Shown here: positions 8,087 through 14,508 of the stretch, in pieces
Position numbering within the stretch: the stretch's first letter is position 1
Layout of the letters: the number at the start of each line of letters is the position of its first letter
From: Aliishimia sp965369035
Lineage (GTDB): Bacteria; Pseudomonadota; Alphaproteobacteria; Rhodobacterales; Rhodobacteraceae
Assembly (NCBI GenBank): GCA_965369035.1
Contig: CBDUPF010000062.1
Coordinates: 1 to 15,550 of the forward strand
DNA: 15,550 nucleotides
Reading direction: 5' to 3'
Translations under genes and position numbers: made by a program
The notes under the pieces: generated by a model
What the model was told of the DNA's origin: nothing
The model's database searches: none
What the model saw: only the letters and a program-made list of their open reading frames with translations

Positions 8087-8102
8087 GCGGCCTTGCGGCC
8101 GC
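8087..8102 (-). other. Perfect hairpin with GNRA-type loop in the polA leader
   Basis: Read in the polA sense, GCGGCC-GCAA-GGCCGC forms a 6-bp all-GC stem closed by a GCAA tetraloop, about 78 bases upstream of the polA start. No T-run follows, so it is not a standard terminator. It could stabilise or attenuate a message running from the zinc-finger gene into polA. The rest of the 8010-8210 gap holds no gene and no clear promoter. Confidence 0.4.
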
Positions 8103-8210
8103 GCGCGATTCGTTTTGCGCTCGGGCCGCGCAGGCCGGGCGCGATGGACGGAATGCGGTCTGGGGTGTCCTGGTCGGCGTGCGGCGAGTGCTATCGGCCG
8201 AGCCGGCGCG

Positions 8211-8393
8211 TCACTGCGCCGCGTCCTGAAAGTCTTCGTGGACGTACTTGCAATCGCAATAGGGGCATTCGACCCAGCCGGTGTCTTGCGGAATGCTCAG
8301 CCACACGCGCGGATGGCCGAGCGCGCCTTCGCCGCCGTCGCAGGCCACGCGGTAGCTGTTCACGATCTTTGTCTCGGGAGCGTCGATGGTCAT
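8211..8393 (-). CDS. CHCC zinc-finger protein, NDUFS6-like
   Basis: A 60-residue protein of the zf-CHCC family. Zinc ligands are visible as C18 in A-C-D-G-G, H27 in A-L-G-H-P-R-V, and C43/C46 in E-C-P-Y-C, with an extra C48. The C-D-G-G-x-G-A-L-G-H-P pattern matches the C-terminal half of mitochondrial NDUFS6, an accessory subunit of respiratory complex I that is also known in alphaproteobacteria such as Paracoccus. A role in complex I assembly or stability at the inner membrane is therefore likely, but inferred. The gene lies upstream of polA on the same strand with a 201-base gap, so cotranscription is possible. The ATG follows an AAGGCAAGG ribosome-binding region. Confidence 0.85.
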   Translation of the reverse strand: MTIDAPETKIVNSYRVACDGGEGALGHPRVWLSIPQDTGWVECPYCDCKYVHEDFQDAAQ

Positions 8394-8422
8394 GGCCTTG
8401 CCTTGTCTTGCGATACTTCGGA

Positions 8423-8452
8423 GTTATGAAAAAACCGGGTCGTCACGGTCAA
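8423..8452 (-). promoter_or_regulatory. Probable sigma-70 promoter for the CHCC zinc-finger gene
   Basis: On the minus strand TTGACC (8447-8452) is followed, after 18 bases, by CATAAC (8423-8428); these match five and four consensus bases. Transcription would start near 8416, giving a leader of about 23 bases. A plus-strand candidate for the GNAT gene, TTGTCT (8403-8408) and TATGAA (8425-8430) with a 16-base spacer, shares the same -10 area. Confidence 0.45.
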
Positions 8453-8468
8453 GGGGGATGTACCATTG

Positions 8469-8921
8469 ATGGCGGAAACGCAATGGCTGTTGCGCGCGGG
8501 CCGTCCTGAAGAAGCGGGGGATCTGTCGGCGTTGTGCCTGAGGTCGAAGGCATACTGGGGCTACGACGACGCGTTCCTGCGGGCTTGTGCCGCAGAACTG
8601 GCGGTGGAGCCCGGCCCGCTGCTGCGGGTGGCGGAGGTGGAGGGACGGGCCGCCGGCGTGGTCGAGATTTCGGTGGCCGGGGATCTCGCGGACCTCGAGA
8701 AGCTGTTCGTGGACCCGCCCTGGATCGGGCGGGGCCTGGGCGGCGCGCTTCTTGCTTGGGCTGTCGGCGCGGCGCGGGAGGCCGGTGCTTCAGGGTTGCG
8801 CATCGAGGCCGACCCGGGTGCGGTGCCGTTCTACGTCAGCCGGGGTGCGGAGATCGTGGGAGAGGCGCCGTCGGGCTCCATCCCGGGGCGCAATCTGCCG
8901 GTGCTGCAGATGATGTTCTGA
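8469..8921 (+). CDS. GNAT-family N-acetyltransferase
   Basis: A 150-residue GNAT acetyltransferase. The acetyl-CoA pyrophosphate-binding motif A is seen at residues 78-97, with L-F-V-D-P-P-W-I followed by G87-R-G-L-G-G-A-L-L. Motif B follows as F121-Y-V-S-R-G-A-E. N-terminal R-x-G-R-P-E-E-A-G-D-L-S and the Y-W-G-Y-D substrate-side segment are typical of the family. It would transfer acetyl from acetyl-CoA to an amine, but the acceptor cannot be told. The ATG at 8469 was preferred to the adjacent TTG at 8466; AAGGGGG lies about 11 bases upstream. The gene is divergent from the zinc-finger gene and is followed by a 70-base gap carrying the dnaE2 control region, so dnaE2 is probably separately regulated. 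Confidence 0.9.
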   Translation: MAETQWLLRAGRPEEAGDLSALCLRSKAYWGYDDAFLRACAAELAVEPGPLLRVAEVEGRAAGVVEISVAGDLADLEKLFVDPPWIGRGLGGALLAWAVGAAREAGASGLRIEADPGAVPFYVSRGAEIVGEAPSGSIPGRNLPVLQMMF

Positions 8922-8963
8922 TCGTCGGCCTGTGTTGGTCAGGGGAAAAGGGACTCGGAATGA

Positions 8964-8978
8964 GAACAAAAGGTGAAT
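8964..8978 (+). promoter_or_regulatory. LexA-box-like direct repeat upstream of dnaE2
   Basis: GAAC (8964-8967), seven bases AAAAGGT, then GAAT (8975-8978). This matches the alphaproteobacterial LexA operator GAAC-N7-GAAC in all but the last base and lies 13 bases before the dnaE2 start codon. DnaE2 genes are commonly SOS-induced, so LexA control is plausible. No comparable repeat was seen upstream of dinB or polA. Confidence 0.6.
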
Positions 8979-8983
8979 ATACT
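8978..8983 (+). promoter_or_regulatory. Possible -10 element of dnaE2
   Basis: TATACT matches five of six -10 consensus bases and abuts the LexA-like repeat, so a bound repressor would block the promoter. No good -35 element is seen 16-18 bases upstream. Initiation near 8989-8991 would leave almost no leader before the ATG at 8992. Confidence 0.4.
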
Positions 8984-8991
8984 GCGGGCAG

Positions 8992-11952
8992 ATGTTTGCC
9001 GAACTGAGCGCACAGTCGAATTTCACCTTCCTGACCGGGGCCTCGCATCCGGAGGAATACATGCGCCGGGCCGCCGCGCTGGGCCTGTCTGGCGTGGCGA
9101 TCGCCGACGACAATTCCGTGGCCGGGATCGTGCGGGCGCATACGGAGGCGCGGGTGATCGCGCGGCTGGTGCAGGAGCGGCGGGACTGGGACGCACAGAA
9201 CGCGCCCATCGGCCCGCCGCGGCCCGATCATCTGCCCGCGCCTGCGTCTTTCCCCGTCCTGAACACGCCGCGCCTGATCCCGGGGGCGCGGATCTGCTGC
9301 ACCGATGCGCCGCCCGTGACCGCGCTGCCGGTGGATCGGGAGGGGTGGGGGCGGCTCTGCCGGCTGATCTCCAGGGGGCGGCTGCGGGCGGAGAAGGGGG
9401 CGTGCGATCTGCAACTCGCCGACCTCGTCGAACACGCGGAGGGGCTGGAACTCCTGATCTGGCCCGGGCGCGGTTGGCAGCAGGCGGCGTGGCGCCTGCG
9501 CAAGGTGGCGGCGGGGCGGCTGCACCTGTTGCTGGTGCCGCGCTATGACGGGCGGGATGCGGCGCGCTTCGACCGGCTGGCGGAGGCCGCCGCGCACGCG
9601 GGGCTGCCCACTGTGGCCTCCGCCGCGCCGCGCATGCATCACGGCCGCCGCCGGCGTCTGGCCGACGTGCTGACCGCGATTCGCGAGGGACTGCGGGTGG
9701 ACGATCTGGGCCGCGCCGCCATGACCAACGGGGAACAGCGCCTGCGGTCGGAGGCCGAACTGCGCGGGATGCTCGGGCCCCACGCGGGCGCTGTGGACCG
9801 GGCCGCGGCGCTGGCCGTGAGGCTCGACTTCTCGCTCGACGTGTTGCGGTACGAGTATCCCAGCGAGATTGCGGAGGGCGAGAGCCCGTCCGACCGGCTG
9901 GAGCGGCTGGCCCGCGAGGGACTCGCCTGGCGCTATCCCTCCGGCGCACCGGAGCGGGTGGAGAAGCTCATGCGCCACGAGCTGCGCCTCATCGCGAAAC
10001 TGCGCTACGAGCCCTATTTCCTGACCGTGCGCGACGTGGTGGCCTTCGCCCGTTCGCGCGGCATCCTCTGCCAGGGGCGCTGGTCGGCGGCGAATTCGGT
10101 GGTCTGCTACTGCCTCGGCGTCACCTCCGTCTCGCCGGAGATCGGCACCATGGTCTTCGAACGCTTCGTCAGCGAGGCCCGCGACGAGCCGCCCGACATC
10201 GACGTGGATTTCGAGCACGAGCGGCGCGAGGAGGTGATCCAGCACATCTACCAGCGCTATGGCCGCCACCGCGCGGGGCTTTGCGCGACGGTGGTGCATT
10301 ACCGGGGCAAGCGCGCCATCCGCGAGGTCGGCCGCGCCATGGGGCTGACGGAAGATACCATCAGCGCGCTTTCCTCCCAGCTTTGGGGGTTCTTCTCCAC
10401 GCAGGGGCTGGAGGCGGAGCGGATGGCGGAGATCGGGCTCGACTGGAACGACCCGCGGCTGCGCCAGACCATCGAGCTGGTCTACGAGATCAACGGCTTT
10501 CCCCGGCACCTGAGCCAGCATGTGGGCGGATTCATCATGACCGAAGGGCGGCTCGACGAGCTGGTCCCGATCGAGAACGCGACGATGGAGGATCGCACGG
10601 TCATCTGCTGGGACAAGGACGATATCGACAGCCTGGGCATCCTGAAGGTCGATGTGCTCAGCCTCGGCATGCTGACCTGCATCCGCAAGGCCTTCGACCT
10701 GATGAAACTGCATCACCGGCTGGATTACACGCTCGCCACCCTGCCGCCGGAGGACGGGCGCGTCTACGACATGCTCTGCGAGGCCGACAGCATCGGCGTC
10801 TTCCAGGTCGAATCCCGCGCGCAGATGAACTTCCTGCCCCGGATGCGGCCGCGCTGTTTCTATGACCTCGTGATCGAGGTGGCGATCATCCGGCCCGGGC
10901 CGATCCAGGGCGACATGGTTCACCCCTATATCCGGCGCCGCAACGGGGAGGAGGCGGTCTCCTTCCCGTCGGACGAGCTGGGGGCGGTGCTGTCCAAGAC
11001 GCTGGGCGTGCCGCTGTTCCAGGAACAGGCGATGCAGATCGCCATCGTCGGCGCGGGCTTCACCCCCGATCAGGCGGACCGGCTGCGCCGCTCGCTGGCC
11101 ACCTTCAAGAAGCACGGGAGCGTCAGCGAATTCCGCGGGCTGTTCATGAAGGGCATGGCGCGCAACGGCTATGACGAGGAGTTCGCCGCACGGTGTTTTT
11201 CCCAGATCGAGGGGTTCGGCAGCTACGGCTTTCCCGAAAGCCACGCGGCGAGTTTCGCGCTGCTGGTTTATGCCAGCGCGTGGATCAAGCGGCACCATCC
11301 CGGTATTTTCGCCTGCGCGCTGCTGAATTCGCAGCCCATGGGGTTCTACGCCCCCGCGCAGATCGTGCGGGACGCGCGCGAACACGGGGTGCAGGTGCGC
11401 CCCATTTGCGTCAACGCGAGCTACTGGGACAACGTGATGGAACCTGACGGGGAAGGGGGCCTCGCGCTGCGTCTGGGCTTCCGCCAGATCAAGGGGATGC
11501 CCGAGGAGGAGGCCACCTGGCTGACCCAGGCGCGCGGCAACGGCTATCGGTCGGTCCGCGATGTCTGGCGCCGCGCGGGGCTGGAGCCTGCGCTGCTCGA
11601 GCGGCTGGCGGAGGCGGACGTCTTCGCCTCCCTGGGTCTCAGCCGCCGCGAGGCGCTCTGGGAGGCGAAATCCTTCGCGCCGGGCGGGGACCTGCCGCTG
11701 TTTGCCGGCGATCTGGACGGGGAAATCGTGACCGAACCCGCAGCCCTCCTGCCCGAGATGACGCTGGGCGAGCATGTGGTGGAGGATTACGTGGCCACGC
11801 GGCTGACGCTGAAGATGCACCCGGTTGCGTTGTTGCGGCACCTGCTGACACCCGATGCCAGCGTGGCACCGTCCCCGCGGGCCAGCGACCCCCTGACGGA
11901 GCGGGCTCTGAATACCGGCCTGCCCGCGCCGACCCGCACTGACCGGACCTGA
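8992..11952 (+). CDS. dnaE2: Error-prone DNA polymerase DnaE2 (ImuC), C-terminally shortened
   Basis: A 986-residue C-family polymerase of the DnaE2/ImuC type. The PHP domain (about 1-210) opens with F-A-E-L-S-A-Q-S-N-F-T-F-L-T-G-A-S-H-P-E-E. Palm catalytic residues are intact: D402 and D404 in P-D-I-D-V-D-F-E, and D554 in L-K-V-D-V-L. The helix-hairpin-helix region is near 853-890, D900-L-P-L-F904 resembles a clamp-binding motif, and H928-V-V-E-D-Y...L-K-M-H-P-V-A-L-L-R ends near 954. Homologs usually have about 1050-1100 residues and continue into an OB-fold domain; here only an unrelated Ser/Pro/Thr-rich tail of about 32 residues follows. It performs mutagenic translesion synthesis, normally with ImuA and ImuB, which are not in the window. 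An in-frame TGA at 8974 makes ATG 8992 the only start. Confidence 0.93.
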   Translation: MFAELSAQSNFTFLTGASHPEEYMRRAAALGLSGVAIADDNSVAGIVRAHTEARVIARLVQERRDWDAQNAPIGPPRPDHLPAPASFPVLNTPRLIPGARICCTDAPPVTALPVDREGWGRLCRLISRGRLRAEKGACDLQLADLVEHAEGLELLIWPGRGWQQAAWRLRKVAAGRLHLLLVPRYDGRDAARFDRLAEAAAHAGLPTVASAAPRMHHGRRRRLADVLTAIREGLRVDDLGRAAMTNGEQRLRSEAELRGMLGPHAGAVDRAAALAVRLDFSLDVLRYEYPSEIAEGESPSDRLERLAREGLAWRYPSGAPERVEKLMRHELRLIAKLRYEPYFLTVRDVVAFARSRGILCQGRWSAANSVVCYCLGVTSVSPEIGTMVFERFVSEARDEPPDIDVDFEHERREEVIQHIYQRYGRHRAGLCATVVHYRGKRAIREVGRAMGLTEDTISALSSQLWGFFSTQGLEAERMAEIGLDWNDPRLRQTIELVYEINGFPRHLSQHVGGFIMTEGRLDELVPIENATMEDRTVICWDKDDIDSLGILKVDVLSLGMLTCIRKAFDLMKLHHRLDYTLATLPPEDGRVYDMLCEADSIGVFQVESRAQMNFLPRMRPRCFYDLVIEVAIIRPGPIQGDMVHPYIRRRNGEEAVSFPSDELGAVLSKTLGVPLFQEQAMQIAIVGAGFTPDQADRLRRSLATFKKHGSVSEFRGLFMKGMARNGYDEEFAARCFSQIEGFGSYGFPESHAASFALLVYASAWIKRHHPGIFACALLNSQPMGFYAPAQIVRDAREHGVQVRPICVNASYWDNVMEPDGEGGLALRLGFRQIKGMPEEEATWLTQARGNGYRSVRDVWRRAGLEPALLERLAEADVFASLGLSRREALWEAKSFAPGGDLPLFAGDLDGEIVTEPAALLPEMTLGEHVVEDYVATRLTLKMHPVALLRHLLTPDASVAPSPRASDPLTERALNTGLPAPTRTDRT

Positions 11953-11996
11953 CCCGCCAATGGTCGGGACTTCCCTGCCACATCGCGCGCGAGGGA

Positions 11997-12695
11997 CTAC
12001 TGCAGCCCGTTCCCATTCCCCAGGATCGGCCTTTGTTCGACCAGATCGTCGCCTACCGGCTGATTGATCGCTTCCTCGCGCTGAATCCGCTCCAACAGCC
12101 TGCTCAGTTTCTTGCGCTTGCGCCGCGACCGGATCTGCTTTGCCGCGATCTCCAGCGGGCGTATCCGAACCACATCGCCATTGTTGCCGAAATCGAATTC
12201 AAAGCAGCGGTATGCCGCCACCAGTTGACGTGCCTGGCTGGTCGCCGCGATGGCGATCAGCCGGACATTCAGTATGTCGCGCGTGAAGTCCTGACTCTCG
12301 AACGCCTTCCGGGTCCGGGTCAGGATATCCTCGAAACTTCCGACATCGACGTGGCCGCCGCTCGCCATCGGCCCGATCGCGGTGACCGACGTGTCGGGAT
12401 TGTCATCGCGTTCCCAAAGTTCCAGGCGGTCGACCACGCTGGCGGTAAAGCGCGTGCCTTCGGTTTCGAACTCCGCCAGCACGTCCATCAGGAATGCCGG
12501 CTCCGATCCCATGTTCGACACGACGCAACGCCCCTTGAGGCCATGCGCGCCTTCCCGGCTGATCAGAAGGCTCGACCGTGTCTGGCGCCGGTAGCTCGAC
12601 AGGAAGACATGCAGGTAGGCGATCCAGACCACGGTGGACAGCAGGCTGACAAGTATCTGGATCGACGAAGAATTTTCCTGAAGCCAGCTCCACAT
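11997..12695 (-). CDS. Hypothetical single-pass membrane protein
   Basis: A 232-residue protein I cannot assign to a named family. One hydrophobic segment at about residues 12-32 (I-Q-I-L-V-S-L-L-S-T-V-V-W-I-A-Y-L) is followed by S-Y-R-R-Q-T-R. The larger domain contains R-C-V-V-S-N-M-G-S-E-P-A-F-L-M-D-V-L-A-E-F-E, predicted as beta-rich, and the C-terminus has a basic cluster (R-S-R-R-K-R-K-K). I recall similar unnamed alphaproteobacterial proteins with the V-W-I-x-Y-L and S-N-M-G-x-E-P signatures. Positive charges after the segment suggest the main domain is cytoplasmic. The ATG at 12695 was preferred over TTG 12704; AAGG lies nine bases upstream. It converges on dnaE2 with a 44-base gap, exactly where DnaE2 loses its usual C-terminus. 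Confidence 0.7.
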   Translation of the reverse strand: MWSWLQENSSSIQILVSLLSTVVWIAYLHVFLSSYRRQTRSSLLISREGAHGLKGRCVVSNMGSEPAFLMDVLAEFETEGTRFTASVVDRLELWERDDNPDTSVTAIGPMASGGHVDVGSFEDILTRTRKAFESQDFTRDILNVRLIAIAATSQARQLVAAYRCFEFDFGNNGDVVRIRPLEIAAKQIRSRRKRKKLSRLLERIQREEAINQPVGDDLVEQRPILGNGNGLQ

Positions 12696-12914
12696 TCCTT
12701 CCAACCTTGTTCCCCGCAGGACTTCGACACCGCCGCTCCGCCGGATCGGACCGTGTGGAGATCAACGGGGGACTGGAGGTTTCGTTCCACAGGCGCCCAG
12801 GCACGCATCGCCACCAGAAAGACCGCCATCGTCCGCCCGGTCGCTGATTTGCGAGGTTCAGAAGGCAGGCCGCCAAAGATTGCCGGGATCATTCGATGCC
12901 GCCGCGGCTTCTCC

Positions 12915-14168
12915 TCATCGCAAGGCACGACCTTTCAGGATGGCGTCGGATCCGAAGCGTTGACGGATGGCATCGGTGGCGCGCTCTGCCCGGCTGCGCT
13001 GCACGGCCTGGGGGTCCAGAAGGTCGCCTGAAATGTCCGCCTGCCCGGACGGGCACAGATGCGAAAGCCCACAGCCGAGAAGACGATAGGGTCCCTGGTC
13101 GCCCACCTGGTCGAAAAGCGCGCGCGCCCGGCGGTAGATCGTGTCGGCCAGTTGCGTGGGCTCCCGCAGGGCGACGCGCCGGGAGATCAGCGAATGGTTC
13201 GCGCGCTTCAGCTTCAGCGTCACGACGCGGCCCGCCAGATCCCTGGCCTTGGCCCGGTCGGCGACCTTCTCTGCCATCCGCCAGAGATGCCCGTCGAGGA
13301 TGTCGATGTTGCATGTGTCCTCGCCGAAGGTCGTCTCGTTGGAGATCGACTTGACCGGCTCGTGGGCGGACACGCGGCGCCGGTCCTGACCACGGGCAAG
13401 GTGCCACAGCCGGTCGCCCATGGAGCCGAAGCGGGCCACGAGGTCGGTCCTTTCCCACCGCAGGAGGTCGGCGAAGGTGCGGATCCCGGCGGCATCCAGC
13501 GAGTCCTGCGCGGCCTGGCCCACGCCCCAGATCAGGCGGACGGGCCTGTCGCGCAGGAAATCGGCTGTCTCGGCCTCTCCGATCACGGAGAACCCGCGCG
13601 GTTTTTCGAGGTCGGAGGCGACCTTGGCGAGGAACTTGTTGTGGGAGAGCCCGATCGAGCCGGTGAGGCCCAGCTCGTCCCGCATCCGCCGGATGAGACG
13701 GGCCAGCATGATCGCCGGGGGAGCTCCGTGAAGCCGCGCGGTGCCGGTGAGATCGAGGAAGGCCTCGTCCAGCGACAGCGGCTCGACGGAGGGTGTCAGC
13801 TCTTCCATCATCTCCCGGATCTGGCGGGAGACGGCGGCGTAAACTTCCATCCGGGGGCGGATCACCACGGCGTCGGGACAAAGCTTCAGCGCCTTGAACA
13901 TCGGCATGGCAGACCGGACGCCGCGGATCCGGGCGACATAGCACGCGGTGGAGACGACGCCGCGCCGTCCACCGCCGATGATGACCGGCTTGCCGTCGAG
14001 GCTGGGATCGTCGCGCTTCTCGACGCTGGCATAGAAGGCATCACAATCCATGTGAGCGATGGAGAGCGTGAAGAGCTCGGAATGGGCCGTCACGCGGGGG
14101 CTGCCGCAGGCCGGACAACGGGGACCGGACTCGAACGGGGTGATACAGTCGCGGCAAAGAGCGGGCAT
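12915..14168 (-). CDS. dinB: DNA polymerase IV with N-terminal zinc ribbon
   Basis: A 417-residue Y-family polymerase. An N-terminal extension carries C5-x2-C8...C18-x2-C21, a likely zinc ribbon that I recall from alphaproteobacterial DinB proteins. The palm has D41-C-D43 in I-A-H-M-D-C-D-A-F-Y, with Y46 at the steric-gate position, and S-L-D134-E135-A-F. The finger and thumb segments and the little-finger region follow, ending in A-I-L-K-G-R-A-L-R; no Q-L-x-L-F clamp motif is seen at the C-terminus. It performs translesion synthesis past minor-groove adducts. The ATG at 14168 fits the family, but no Shine-Dalgarno sequence precedes it and no LexA-like repeat is seen upstream. It lies 219 bases upstream of the hypothetical membrane gene on the same strand, and is divergent from the TIR gene. 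Confidence 0.95.
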   Translation of the reverse strand: MPALCRDCITPFESGPRCPACGSPRVTAHSELFTLSIAHMDCDAFYASVEKRDDPSLDGKPVIIGGGRRGVVSTACYVARIRGVRSAMPMFKALKLCPDAVVIRPRMEVYAAVSRQIREMMEELTPSVEPLSLDEAFLDLTGTARLHGAPPAIMLARLIRRMRDELGLTGSIGLSHNKFLAKVASDLEKPRGFSVIGEAETADFLRDRPVRLIWGVGQAAQDSLDAAGIRTFADLLRWERTDLVARFGSMGDRLWHLARGQDRRRVSAHEPVKSISNETTFGEDTCNIDILDGHLWRMAEKVADRAKARDLAGRVVTLKLKRANHSLISRRVALREPTQLADTIYRRARALFDQVGDQGPYRLLGCGLSHLCPSGQADISGDLLDPQAVQRSRAERATDAIRQRFGSDAILKGRALR

Positions 14169-14508
14169 GGATGGAAGATAGCACGGGCGTACCCGCCGGG
14201 ACAGAGGTTCAAGACATTGGGATCGTTGATGGATACCGCCGAGGACTTTCCGGAGCAGTGGGCCCCGAGACCGGAAATATCAAGGATTTTTCACATGATA
14301 ACCCCAGCACATCCGATCACGTGATCTCGTCGTGCAGGCCCGCCGCAGATCGGGCCGGAACGCGTATCACTTGCTGCGCGACTGCGATGTCGAGGCGGCA
14401 TCTGACCCCAGCACGCTCCTGCCTGCAATCGCGACGGGAAAAATAATGCGTGCCTCGCGGGGCCGGCCGGCCTAACCTGAGCCCGCGGTGGCGGATCGAA
14501 GGGAGCGC
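14169..14508. promoter_or_regulatory. Divergent intergenic region dinB / TIR-SPOR gene
   Basis: This 340-base gap must hold promoters for both neighbours. A perfect 12-base palindrome, GATCACGTGATC, lies at 14315-14326 and contains CACGTG; it could be an operator. AATAAT at 14442-14447 matches five of six -10 bases for the TIR gene, but its -35 partner (CTGCCT, 14419-14424) is poor. A 31-codon open frame at 14229-14324 starts with ATG, has only a weak GGGA upstream and ends inside the palindrome; I do not call it. No RNA gene or terminator was recognised. Confidence 0.4.

Noticed and set aside
5091..8429. A 1112-codon plus-strand open frame antisense to polA
   Set aside because: It is a shadow of polA in GC-rich DNA. 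The translation is rich in H, R, G and L without domain motifs, while polA has all its catalytic motifs.
8836..11841. A 1001-codon minus-strand open frame antisense to dnaE2
   Set aside because: It is a codon-bias shadow of dnaE2. No family character is seen and dnaE2 is clearly the real gene.
11953..11996. Terminator between the convergent dnaE2 and membrane-protein genes
   Set aside because: The 44-base gap has no convincing stem-loop or T-tract.
12696..12914. Minus-strand open frames bridging dinB and the membrane gene
   Set aside because: They run into the membrane gene in a different frame and show no family motif; this gap is treated as the upstream region of the membrane gene.
13059..14324. 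A 421-codon plus-strand open frame antisense to dinB
   Set aside because: It is a shadow of dinB, whose D-x-D and S-L-D-E motifs identify the coding strand.
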